This document shows positions 34,178 to 45,099 of a stretch of 64,000 nt of DNA, piece after piece. Origin of the DNA: Hemerocallis citrina. Taxonomy: Eukaryota > Streptophyta > Magnoliopsida > Asparagales > Asphodelaceae. The notes under the pieces are model-generated. The model ran no database searches, had not been told where the DNA came from, and saw nothing but the letters and a program-made list of their open reading frames with translations. Within the stretch, counting starts at the first letter, position 1. Each line of letters starts with the position of its first letter. The DNA is taken from assembly GCA_017893485.1 (NCBI GenBank), contig CM030368.1, positions 179,052,504 through 179,116,503 on the forward strand, written 5' to 3'. The translations under genes were made by a program, and so were the position numbers.

Positions 34178-34766
34178 TGATATGGCCAAAAATGGGGTTA
34201 AATCGGAACCGTCCAGATTGGGCACGAATCTTGAAGCTCAGGGGTAAAACGGTAAATTCACATACAAATGGGCCCGAAACGGGTACTGGATCTCCTTCTC
34301 ACAGATCCAACACCCCACGAACGGGTCCACTCCAACTGGGTACGGGTCCCGACCCATAACAAACCCAGATCAGCAAGAGGAAAATCAGGGTCACTGATTT
34401 GACCGAATCAACGGGCCTGATTTGCTCTCACCGGGAATCAGGGGTCAGTTTCCAAAACAGATTGAAAGGATTTTTCTCTTGACAGTTACACAGGAAATCA
34501 GGTCCCTAATCACTCCCCTGGAGACTATAAATACCTCCCCCTACCACTGTGACCAGGTAATCACTCTTTTTCCACCTTAAGCTCTTTCTTAATCACCACT
34601 GGTTACTGACAAGAGCGTCGGAGGGTGCGTCGCCGGAATCAACTCCGGTGTATCGCACTTCCTTGCAGGTTGCGGCAGGAATCAGAAGGCTTGGATCCGT
34701 TGTTCAGGTTTTTCTCGAACTCACAAATCTCATCTGTTTACCCCCACACCAGAATCAGCGGTAACA
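34178..34766 (+). repeat. 3' LTR of Tat element 1
   Basis: 589 bp. It differs from the 5' LTR at seven positions by direct comparison, for example TATGGCC for TATGGCT, GGAGAC for GGCGAC and CCGTTG for CCGCTG. Confidence 0.95.
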
Positions 34767-34771
34767 GTATC

Positions 34772-36485
34772 CAATTAACATTACAAATTTCATTTGTGTG
34801 TCATAAGAAGAATTCCTAACATCTTTCATACAATCAATTATATGTAACTAGTGTGTGGCCAAAAGTAATTAATTTACTCTTTTCTCACACACAATTAAAA
34901 TAATATAATTTATCTTACTTATCATGCATGTTTCATTGTCATTCTTACTACATACAATCGTATAGTTCATCTCAAATTCCGATACTAGTCATTCATTATT
35001 ATTAGCATGCAAATTTCTATAATTGGAAAGCAAGAGAACACCCACCTTATGTGAAGCTTGATCAATTGAAATAATGAACACCTCTTCTAGCTCCAAGATT
35101 CCTAGTACCTTTTCTCCTCCTTACAATAGTTTCCAAGCACAAGAGCACTCTTCTCTTACACTCTTTCTTTTCTTTCTTTTCTTTCTTTCTTTCTTTTTTC
35201 TTTCTTTTGATTTTTGTTTTGTTTTTTTTGTGTGACGAAAAGAGAAGAGAATGGGTACTATTTATAGGTCTAGGTTAGGCTCTTATTTGCAAAATTTCAT
35301 AACCTAATAAATCTCCATATTTAATTTTCAACTCTTCATATTTCATAACTCTCAAACTCCACCTTTTCATTTTCTCCACCTCTTCAAATCCTAAACTCCC
35401 AACCCTTTCCTATTCTAAAACTCTCCAATCTGTCTCATCTTCTCCCAACCGGTCTTACATCAGATGAGATACACAGCATACAATTGTAGGTGGGCCCCCA
35501 TTGCAAGCCTCCACGTCAACAGGGAAATCAACAGCACCTGGCTATATTGCCTTTACCATGGGCCCCCACCTCACCATTACACAAAGAGTAATGCTTTAGC
35601 CACTACCAATTTCACTACCATTTCCTTCACTACCTTAGGTGGCATACTCCTATTGGAGAGTTCTCCCACCTACTCTATCATCCCCTACCTATTGGAGTGT
35701 GCCACCATAGGTAGTGAAGAGAAATGTAGTGTAATTGGTAGTGGCTCTAGCATTACTCTTACACAAATCCATTTCAACTAATTTTTACCAAATGCCATAC
35801 TGCATGTATTAGTGGTTATACAAACAACCATCTAGTAGTTATACAAACAGCCACCAACTTCATATATATGCCTTCACATATATCCACCATATATATTCAC
35901 ACTATACAGTATATATATATACTATATAATCTTTTGAAAACTACGGGTGTTACACACCAAAATTTATTTTTGAAAACAAAAATGCTTAAATACGTTTACC
36001 GAAAACACGTGCATTGCACGTAAAACATGAAAAAGCGAAATTTGGTTTTTATTAATGAAAAAATGTTAAAGATAATAAAAATACAATATAATAAAATTAT
36101 TTATAAATTTTATGATGTAATTGCTACGTATGTAGAGAACACGTGCATTATACGTGCAGAAAATCGAAAAAATGCATTTTAATCAAAATAGGGGAAAATG
36201 AATTTTTGTTTTATAAAATAGATTTAAATACATAAAATAAATAATTTAAACACATAGAAAATATTGTACATAGCGGTGGAGACACGTGTATCAAAAATAC
36301 GTAAAGAGCACGTAAAACCCAAAGATTGAAATTTAATATTTTTGTTAACTCAAAATAGGGTAAAATCAATACTGAAAATGCATAAATAGTCGGTAATCAA
36401 AATACATAGTGAAAACACGTTACAAAATATACGTGCGTAACACACAAGGACAAATTTGTCATTTCCAATTTTGTGGGGTATTACA
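34772..36485 (-). repeat. 5' LTR of the LARD-like element, U3 half
   Basis: Continues the LTR broken at 16022. It holds a pyrimidine-rich (CTTT)n tract (about 35158-35230), a TATA box (CTATAAATAGTACCC on the minus strand, 35258-35266) and the MITE at 35586. It ends TTGTGGGGTATTACA at 36485. A TTACA at 35950-35954 looks like another LTR end but the match to 7078-7487 extends past it, so 36485 is chosen. Confidence 0.75.
35586..35758. mobile_element. Mutator-like MITE with 9-bp target duplication
   Basis: Begins GAGTAATGCT and ends AGCATTACTC. The terminal inverted repeats extend about 60 bases (through CCACTACCAATT and TTCACTACCT to GGTGGCA) with few mismatches. It is flanked by TTACACAAA at 35577-35585 and 35759-35767. 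A 9-bp duplication and long TIRs are the Mutator superfamily signature (family knowledge). It is 173 bp and non-coding. Confidence 0.9.
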
Positions 36486-37864
36486 GAAGTAAAAGTGTTC
36501 GATTTTTTTTTAATTTGTTTCTATAAGTGAAGAGGCCTTCAGGGAAGTGAATTGTTTATTAAATGAAGAGTGAATTATGATAGAATGATTGTGGATAGAT
36601 GAATGTTTATTTTTGAAATGAGATGATCTTAAATGAGATGTTAAATTATGATTGAGAACTAGTGGAAAAGTAGTATTTCCATAAATGAACATAAGAAATA
36701 ATATTTTGTTGAATTGAACCAAGTGGTGGTTCATGTTTAAAATTAGGGTTATTGTGAGAACCCTATATGGACGTTGGAGGCGTTGAGTTGTAAGCACTAG
36801 AGACTGAGCATGCCCTAGAGTACCAGCAGTGCATATATTTTTGATTGTAGAAAATTAGCCTAAGGGTCTAGTGTTCCTGGTTTGGAAAGTAAAGTCCAGT
36901 AGGGTGGAGTTAGTGCTAGGTGGCTCAGGTTACTACTAATACAAACCTGAAGATAGACACTAGTTGGTGTGTGATGAAACAAGGGAAAACATGAGTAGGG
37001 GGGCCTCTGTATGGTCTGCAGTGTGAGATGGTCCCCAGAATTATCGAGATGTGAATGGAAGTGTCTCCAGCTCATCTACGGTGTGGGATTGATCTCCAGA
37101 ATTATCGGGATCGAGGCGACGCTCATGGAATATTTGTGGGTGATGAGGTGCCATGGCTTGCGGTGTGAGATTAAATCCCCAGAATTATCGAGATGTGAAT
37201 GGAAGTATCTCTAGCTCATCTGCGGTATGGAATTGATCTCCAGAATTATCGAGGTGTGGGCTAGGTACTCACAAATTGTCTAAATCTTATAGTAGCCACA
37301 TGTGTAGGTTTGCATGGCGATGGATTGAACCCTAAATGAGGTGAACGTCAGGGCTTGCCCTAGAACCTATGTAGTATGAGATACATAGAATCCGAACAAG
37401 TTTGCGTTAGTGTGCATCATGAGCATTGTGTTTTCATGAACCTTGTTTTCAGCATTTTTCTTTGTTTTCTCGATACACACTTGTTCTCTTAAGTTTAGTA
37501 GCACTCGTTGATTTATGCATCCTTTATTGTTGTTTTATTTTATGTTGTTTGTGAGACTTTGGAGGGTTACTATTACCATAGTATTATATTCAACTGACGT
37601 GCGCACTTTTTGGTCAGTATTGTAGGATTTACGAGTAAGACACCTGAGTAAGGTTAAAGTTTGGACTTTGAGATGACTGAAGTTTAAATGTTAGATGTAT
37701 TGTAATAAATTTGTTTAATTTTCAGCTGTGCATTGTAATAAAAGATCATTGTAAAGACACGGTTGTATTTTAATTCCAGTGTTTTTACTGTGTTTGGATT
37801 ACATTGAAGTAAAGATTCTGGATTTGTGTCTCTTATTTCTATTATTGAAATATGGGGTGCTACA
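36486..37864 (+). mobile_element. LTR fragment of the long-LTR superfamily, opposite orientation
   Basis: Ends GGGGTGCTACA at 37864. It has features of these LTRs in inverted order, for example aacctatgtagtatgagatacatagaatccgaacaag near 37369, the reverse of the ctacataggtccgag region near 1633. A 145-bp tandem duplication (ccccagaattatcgagatgtg at about 37031 and 37176) lies inside. No coding sequence is supported and no PBS follows, so it is a fragment. Confidence 0.55.
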
Positions 37865-37912
37865 TATGTATTATGTATGAAACACACACTAGAAAACTAT
37901 AAGGTATTTCTT

Positions 37913-38155
37913 GATCATATTCCAATTATATGTGATAATATTAGTACTGTTCACATGACCAAAAACTCCGATCCGTATAGTAGCACAAAGCATATAGAAA
38001 TTTGATATCATTTCATCAAAGATCATTTTCTTAAAGGAGACATCATTCTTGAGTATATTTCGACAGATTTACAATTGGCTGATATTTTTACAAAACTATT
38101 AGTTGAAAAACGTTTTCATTACATGCAAGGTGAATTTAACGTCACAAATATTTCT
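37913..38155 (+). pseudogene. Ty1/copia RNase H fragment
   Basis: Translation gives IPIICDNISTVHMTKN, SSTKHIEI, one stop (TGA), then YHFIKDHFLKGDI and QLADIFTKLL. These are the conserved RNase H landmarks of copia pol. The rest of pol is absent upstream because LTR-type sequence abuts at 37864. Confidence 0.85.
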
Positions 38156-39035
38156 GCCTGGTTTCTAGTTAAATCTCTTTTATTTGTATTACTGTTTAAC
38201 ATACTTACAGTCAACTACTAATCGAATAGTTAACTATCAACTTCACAAAACAGTTGAGGAATTGACAGTCGACTGCAATATATGTAACTCAAAACATAGA
38301 GTTTGAGTGGTCGACTGCAAAATTTGACAATCAACAATCATACGCAATTATTAAGTCAGAGAGTTTGAGCGATCGACTGCACAACTTCGCAATCGACCGT
38401 AAATACCAAATTCTCAAGTTAGATAATTTGGGTGGTATTTTCCCGTCCTAGTGACAAGGAAACTACGGAGGAGAACGATGACGACAACGAAGGGGATGAC
38501 GACGATGATGAGTGACTCCATTTTGGTGTGTTCCAAAAAGGAGGAGAAGTTTAGGGCTAGAATTTGAATATCTTGTTGTTTTCTTTCTTAATGTGGCTAT
38601 TTGTATTTTGTAACTCAATAGTATCTCAATCATGTATCATGAAAATCACTCACTGTGTATATCTCAAAGAGTATCTCAAATCATGTCATGTCGTAGATCT
38701 CTGAAATGGAAGGACTTGTGTAATGCTTGAAGACGTTTCTTTTTATCCTCACTTGTATTTAAAGTTTATGATTTTGGAGCTTTATTGTATTTTGGATTTC
38801 AAATGAGATATCATGAACATGCACTTTTAATGAAGACAAGTATTGTAATTCTTAATCCATATATGTCTGTTTGCTTATACATCATATGTGCATGTTTTCT
38901 CTTCAGATGCATCAAGCTTACACGCACTTATATTATCTTTTGATGTATTCATGGACTAAGGGGGAGCATTGGATTGAGGGGAAATATTTGTCTTAAAATT
39001 TTAAGTGTCTTATCTACACAAAAAATAAGAGATTG
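38156..39035 (+). other. Copia 3' interior between pol and LTR
   Basis: Non-coding by my reading, apart from a short acidic stretch (ENDDDNEGDDDDDE then stop, about 38473-38516). It carries several GTCGACTGCA-like motifs (38267, 38318, 38371) and purine runs aagggggagc (38958) and gaggggaaa. An extended region between RNase H and LTR is typical of the SIRE/Maximus copia lineage, but no env-like frame survives. Confidence 0.5.
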
Positions 39036-39998
39036 TTGACCCTAAGTTTGGTGTGTGCAAAATATACCGATGTATCTAATATTTTCATTCAAGATATGTG
39101 TAGAAAAATAAAGATATGAAATTCAAACAAAGTCTCAAGATCTTCAGAATCAAATCAAAAGGAAAGATCAAACGAATTTAAAAAATTGTAAAGAGTCAGA
39201 AAAGATTTACACACAAGAAACATGTGCTCAAGTCTTTAAATAAGCTAGCAACTCAAGAAGATTATATGTTGTAATTGTGAGGAACAAATATGAAAAGTAT
39301 TGTTGGTAAAATATTGAGTTAATGAAAGAATATAAAGTTGATTCACCAAAAAAATCATTTCAGGAAAGGATCGGTTGTCCACGCCGTAAGGCAGTCGACT
39401 GCAATACCTAGTGTGTTTTCGTGCTGGCGACTGTCAATTCTCTTTGACTAAGCTCAGGGAGAATTAACAGTCGACTGCCAGTCAACCACAACCTGCACCA
39501 AACTAATTTGATATTTGTTTTCACTTTTCCGGAAATAAATTATTTCACTCCCTATAAATAAAGGTGAATTCACTGAGTATTTTTTAAATATCTTTTGACT
39601 CTAAAAATTTGGAACTTAATATTTTTCCAATGATCAAGAGAGAAGTGTGCATTTATTATTTTCATAGTTAAGACGTCGATCTTGCTTTTCCATTTTTTTC
39701 ACTTTGAAAAAAGCGGGTATAGGGTAATAGAAGTCACGCTGGGTGTAATATGTCTTTCAGCCTGAATCCCGAGAACTCATTGTACGAGGTTTGAGTATAG
39801 TGGAACGCATGTGGTGGAGAATTGCTGCAGATAATGGATAGTGGACTAGACCATGGGTCGAACCACTTATATCATTGTGTCATTGTCTTTTTGTATTGTT
39901 TGCTTTCTCTAACTCTCTCTTTACTTTTTGCATTACTTTAAGTTTGTAATTTTCGCACAATCACCCTATTCACCTTCCCCCCGAGGTGATTTACAAAT
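39036..39998 (+). repeat. Probable copia LTR
   Basis: Starts near TGTTGACCCTAAGTTTGG, has CTATAAATAAAGG near 39553 and ends near caatcaccctattcacc...gatttaca. Two more GTCGACTGC motifs lie at about 39392 and 39472. The boundaries are estimates and no target duplication was found. Confidence 0.4.
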
Positions 39999-40020
39999 AT
40001 AATCGTGCAAGTTCTCTATT

Positions 40021-40924
40021 TTTTCCCCTCTCACTCCTTCCTTTCATGTTCTTTTTCATTTCCCCGGGGTGTTTAGTAGGGGGATTATTTTTTGTTTTCT
40101 GAGAATCTTAACTTAAAATTTTAGTTTCCCATGTTTGGTGTGTTAATTTTTAAATTCAAATCCCCATGAAACTAAGATTTCTAGGAGATTTTTTTTGCCA
40201 CAATCCCCACCAAAATTTTCCCATGGGGAGGGGTGGGATTCTTTGATTCCCAAGTACTTGGAAAAATGTTAGTTCCTTGAAAAGACAAGTATGCCCCACT
40301 GCTCCTCGCCTCTCCTCCCTCCTCGTCGATAGCACCGCGAAGCCAGTCGACCGCACCAAGCCTCCGCAACCACCACCATTGCGACACTGCTCACGTCGAC
40401 CCACTGCCCTCGTCGTCACCTCTGGACCTCGCCGCCCTCTCGTCCAACCCCAGCACCGTCGTCCCTTCCGTCGAGCAACCCAACCTCCGAAGCTGCCATC
40501 ATTCCTCGTCGCCCTAAACACCACCTCGACTTCCCTTCACCCGAAGCTCTGCCTTCCACAGCCGCTCGCCTCCTCGTCTTCCACCGCCCGTGGTCGAGCC
40601 CCCCTCCGTCCTCTCATCCGAACCACCGAGTCCCATCCGTCGAAGCCTCGTCGCCCTCCTCGTGACCCAACACCATAACTCCCTGCAGCCACCTCCTCCT
40701 CGTCAAGCTGCAACCACCTTCACACTCCTCGTTGCAGTCTCAGAGCAGCGAAACACTCACTCCGCCATTGCCGCCGATCGACAATAAGAAAAGAAAGAGC
40801 TTTCATATCAGTTATTTTTCTCAGGTATTTCATCAAACAATTTGGGGGTGTTTCATATCAGTTATTTTTCTCAGGTATTTTTTGAATCCTCTAATCCATA
40901 TGTTTGAAACCACCGCATATGTGG
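40021..40924. other. Unclassified sequence with a GC-rich low-complexity frame
   Basis: 40060-40270 is non-coding and begins ggggtgtttagtaggggga, reminiscent of DNA-transposon termini. 40277-40678 (+) stays open for 133 codons but the product is Pro/Arg/Ser-rich low complexity with no domain I recognise; 40290-40780 is unusually GC-rich. A 28-base unit (tttcatatcagttatttttctcagg) is duplicated at about 40800 and 40851. It could be exon-like sequence of a degraded element. I assign no function. Confidence 0.4.
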
Positions 40925-43900
40925 TTTTTTCATGCCCCGCTTCCCAAAATACGAGAATACGAGCACGTAATGTAGGCCCAGCGAATGATTATACATCATC
41001 CATAAGCTGTACCAGTCTAACTCAACAATATACAAGAGAGACAACCACGTAGGCAAAGAATATAATCACATAAACAATGAATAAACTCAAAGATAATCAT
41101 GAAATAAATTCACCAAATAATAATCCAACATCTGGTAAAACAAACTTCGGGTCATAAAGCCCAAGAATACAAAGTATGATAAAAAGAAATACAATAAGCA
41201 AATAACAAAAGATAGCTAAGTAGTCTAAGGTCCAGCTCCAATCTTCAAAGAGTTTGCTTACCAATTTCTTCTTGTATTGCTCCTTCAGTACCTGTAAGCT
41301 CTTGATCTAAAAAGAAGAAAAGAGTGCCCTTAGAGCCAGTCGTGGGCAGCAAGTAGAGAAAAATAGAGGATAAAGGAAAACTTAAATATCAAAGAAAAAG
41401 GACATGGTCAAAGTCAAAGAACAAAGCAAAGAGCAGGCAATAATATCAAAGGTGTACAATAATCACACATGTAATGCGTGATGTCAAGTCAAGTTCAATA
41501 CAGGATCAGGTATGCAGGTTATTAGTCATTTTATTAACCTATCTAGTGCACGTACTACTGCGTCCCATTCTACAGGTTCCGCGTAAGCACAGTGATCATT
41601 TTAGACCGATGGTGAATTCACGGTTCGTGTACTCGGCGTAACTAGATAACGTGATAACAAGATAACGAGATAACAAGATAACGTGATAATCTTCTTCCAA
41701 GACAATCTCCTCCTTCCATGTCAAGTGTTCCTTCGGGCGAGAAGGCCTTGCCGAGTACATTTCTCGATCGTTCACTACCAAGTCCTACCCATGATACCCC
41801 GACTTGTTAATAAGTCATTTTCATCCTATGTGAACATGCAAGAAGGTACCAATATTGTATAATACTAAGTGTGTCTAATTCTATGCGTTACAGAAAAAGC
41901 ATGAAGCAAACACATCATATAAACACATTTCACAAAATCAGGACAGCATGACCTTGCTGTACCAAAACATAGATTATGGTCACTAAAAAATAGAAAACCT
42001 GAATCCGCCGGAAGATTTGGAAATTAGACTTCCACACGGTTCCAGCGAGCATAATTAAGGCATATAAAAGATACCAAAACTAGGGTGAAAACTCTATTCT
42101 AATCAGGTTTTATGTTCAGTCAGCATGTAGTAAGTTGTGTTCTACTAATTGTTTCAGGCCAGAGAACTCATTAATAAAATCTATAAAAATTCAGGGAAGT
42201 ACCTATACATGTTTAGGTTCAGCCTAATTTATTTCAGATTTTTCTCTTACTGTTAACAGGGTCAAATAAAATAAGAAACAGCAGGATACGTATGAAATTA
42301 TGAATCTGGAATTACTAACACAGTTGTACTAAAAAGCTGATATCTAGCAGATGACAAATTGGAATTTAAATCCATACTAGGGAAAAATAATCTAGACATC
42401 CATGGATACATTTTATGTTCAGAAAGTTAATTCAAATTATGTCATTAGCATGGTTAAAAATCTAATTCAAAGTGAAACATCCAGCAGACCAGAAATCAAC
42501 TTAACATAAAAAGGTATCAAATAAATCATACGATCACATATAGCATGAAAATTGGTAATCAAAACAATCCTAGGTGTCAACATGCAAATTTCTAAGGTTT
42601 AAGATACAATTATCATAGTCATGGTGTCAATTCATCGAGCAACTTTAGTTTAGCACATACAATTTCAATGTCTAATTTATCAAGCAGTCCTATGCATGAA
42701 TCTAGTTATTTAAATGTGCTTATGCATGAAATAATGGGGACTAGATTTTAGATCAAAGAGATAGCACGATGTTAAGAGTACTTCGGGTTAGCTCGTGTAA
42801 ATCCTCGATAATCTTAACGGAATTGTCAAAAGCAGTTTTGATAGCAAAATGGATGGGATCTACTTGCAAGAGATCAAATAATCTTGAACACAATAATAAA
42901 AAGGGTTCAAGAAGAGACTTGCCTGTGATATTGCAGATACAATTAATAAGAATAACGGAATCAGAATCCCTGGCGAAAACACCAACTGCACGTGTGAAGT
43001 ACGTGCGAAGAAACCCAAGCAAACAACAGCAATAGTAGCTCTATGAAATCCCCACACCGGATCGGGACAGAACACAGAACAGCGATCTCGGATCCACCGC
43101 GCCAAAACACAGAACAGCAGATTGGACCAATCACACCACAACTCCACACCGGATCGGGACAGAACACCAAATAGCCAAGCGGGATCCCACCACACAAAAC
43201 AGGAAACACCAAGGTCACCCAATCCTTCTCTTCTTCTTCCTCGCTTCGACAGAGAGAGAGAGAGCATGCAGGAGACCTTGACGATGGCTGTAACGGTGGC
43301 TGGTGACAGCACCGACGAAGGCGACGACAACGAGCGACGGTGGTGCTGCGGTCGGGAAGCGTCGGCAGCGCGAGGACGACGGTGAAGACAATGGCTCTGA
43401 TGGCGACTCTGTTTTCGCACCAAAATAGAGGAGAAGGAACGGGGGTGGTGTTCGGGCCTGAACGACGATGACGATGGCTAGGGGAATCAGCGGAGGTTGC
43501 GAGGGGTGAGCGGCGGGGATCACGGTGGCGACAGTGAGTGGATAGGTCGAGGCGAAGTGGGGGAATGGGTTTTAGTGAATTGGGTTCGGCTCGAGCAGAA
43601 GACTGGGCGAGGACGGCGAGAGGCACAGGGATGAAGACAACGACGGGATGGAGATGGTGATGGTCGGAGCAATGGAGATGGGTTGGTTCGGGTTTGGAGG
43701 CAGAAACAGGGAGAGGGAGAGAGAGGGTGAGGACGGGAGAGGTGGATGAACAGTATGGGGATTAAAACTAGATTAGGGTTTAATGATGGCTAGGGTTAAT
43801 AGAGAAGGAGATTAGAGTATTTATAGGGGGAAATAGGATATTGGGCTATTGGGTATTAGATCCAATAAACAAACACATTGGATATAAATATAAAGATAAA

Positions 43901-44047
43901 TATAAATCCAAACATAAAAGAACAAGATATCTAATAAAGTATAATTTGTACCATCTTACATAAATTATTTGAAATAATAAAAGAAGCACAATTATTAAAC
44001 AAAAATGGATTTTTTTTAATAATCAATAATAACAATAAATAATCATA
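40925..44047 (-). mobile_element. Long LTR-like sequence (probable), interrupted by Tat element 2
   Basis: The low end (ATGCCCCGCTTCCCAAAATACG) resembles the ends at 1148 and 28157. A TATA-like TATAAATACTC lies on the minus strand at 43815-43825, followed by a CT-rich and then GC-rich leader (43040-43740). A minus-strand frame at 42961-43626 (221 codons) is Ser/Pro/Arg-rich and matches nothing I know. The organisation resembles an LTR with a long transcribed leader. It continues at 60679. Boundaries and family are uncertain. Confidence 0.4.
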
Positions 44048-44052
44048 GTATC

Positions 44053-44617
44053 TATTGTCGCTGAAATCGGTGTAGGGGCAAACCGATAGATTTGTGGATT
44101 CAAGGGAAGTTGAATAGTCAAACCTGAACACCTTCACCGGAGCTTGACCGAGATTCTCCTGCAGTTGACCTGCAAAAAGTGCGAAACACCGGGGTTGATT
44201 CTGGCGATGCACCCTCCAACGCTCTTGTCAGTAATCAGAAAGATTATGAAAGAGCTTTGATTGGCAAAAGATTGATTACCTTGTAACAGTGGGGGATGGG
44301 GGGTATTTATAGGTGCCTTAGGAACCAGTTTCAGGATAAGATCAAATCCCTACTTCCCAGTGAATGGATAGAAGTGATCAGGACCGTTGATCAAGGACAA
44401 TCATAAACTCTAATTCTATCCAGCTGGATTGGGTTTCTTGTGGGTGGGAACCCGTACCCAGTAAGACGAATCTGTTTATAGGTTATTGGGCCTTTGGAAG
44501 AAGGCCCAGTTCCCATTTCGGACCCGTTTGTAGGTGAAATTACCATTTTACCCCCGAGTTTTAAGATTCATGCCCGATTTGAATGGTCCCGATTTAACCC
44601 TATTTTTAGCTATATCA
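44053..44617 (-). repeat. 3' LTR of Tat element 2
   Basis: The minus strand starts TGATATAGCTAAAAATAGGG at 44617; the far end has decayed from CA to TA at 44053. 565 bp. Confidence 0.93.
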
Positions 44618-44618
44618 C

Positions 44619-44638
44619 GAGCCCCCCACTCCCGAAGA
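44619..44638 (-). promoter_or_regulatory. Polypurine tract of Tat element 2
   Basis: The minus strand reads CTTCGGGAGTGGGGGGCTCG directly before the LTR start. Confidence 0.85.
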
Positions 44639-45099
44639 CTGAGTTTTGATCAGCCTTCGAGGAGTAGTTTTACTGTTCTAATGGCTTGTGGGGTTGTATC
44701 GGAGTCCAAACGAAGGGTGTCGAATCTTCATATGAGGTATTATGGTGATTTTCGGAGTTGATTGCACGCTCAGGGTTATTCTTGAGCTCTTCTGGATTTT
44801 TGGTGACTTTTCTTAATTTCTATTTATTTTCCGGATCAGTTATTTAATTTTGCGAAGCAGTAATTTATTGTTCGGGGGCATTCATTAATTATCCTAAACA
44901 ATAATTATTTACCTGGGGATTCAAAAATATTTTTCCGAATTTATAATTATTTTTTAGAATTTTTAATTAATTTTCCAAAATTTTTAATCATTTTTTCGCA
45001 ATTTTTAAATAAATAATTCGAATTTAATAAATAAAAAATTAATTTTTAATACCATTTATGACATGGCACAATCTGGGCCTCTCATCAGCCCTAAACGCA

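Larger units (their letters stand above)
16023..34766 (+). mobile_element. Tat-lineage Ty3/gypsy element 1, complete with target duplication
   Basis: Flanked by GTATC (16018-16022 and 34767-34771). LTRs of 589 bp at both ends differ at 7 positions by hand count (about 1.2%). Total length is 18.7 kb, or about 15.3 kb without the solo LTR at 28157-31622. Order: LTR, PBS, gag, protease, RT, RNase H, archaeal-type RNase H, integrase, 110-bp tandem array, antisense gene, upstream repeats, PPT, LTR. The dual RNase H and the long 3' region with an antisense gene are Tat-lineage traits (family knowledge). At a generic plant rate of 1.3e-8 per site per year, which I assume, insertion was about 0.5 My ago. 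Confidence 0.93.
7078..36485 (-). mobile_element. Non-autonomous LTR element with very long LTRs (LARD-like), heavily nested
   Basis: The minus-strand start TGTAACACCCCACAAAATTGG at 7487 matches TGTAATACCCCACAAAATTGG at 36485. The first follows a PPT and so starts the 3' LTR; the second starts the 5' LTR, whose other end at 12968 is followed by a tRNA-iMet PBS. Removing the LINE leaves an interior of about 786 bp (7488-8126 plus 12821-12967) with no recognisable gag or pol. Without Tat element 1 and the MITE the 5' LTR is about 4.6 kb. The 3' LTR is cut at 7078. A non-coding interior with huge LTRs fits a large retrotransposon derivative (inference). Confidence 0.65.

Noticed and set aside
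35950..35954. End of the interrupted 5' LTR at TTACA 35954
   Set aside because: Similarity to the 3' LTR start at 7078-7487 extends to 36485, which is the better boundary.
42753..43626. Host gene on the minus strand
   Set aside because: Frames are low complexity, overlap in several phases and match no family; an LTR leader is more likely.
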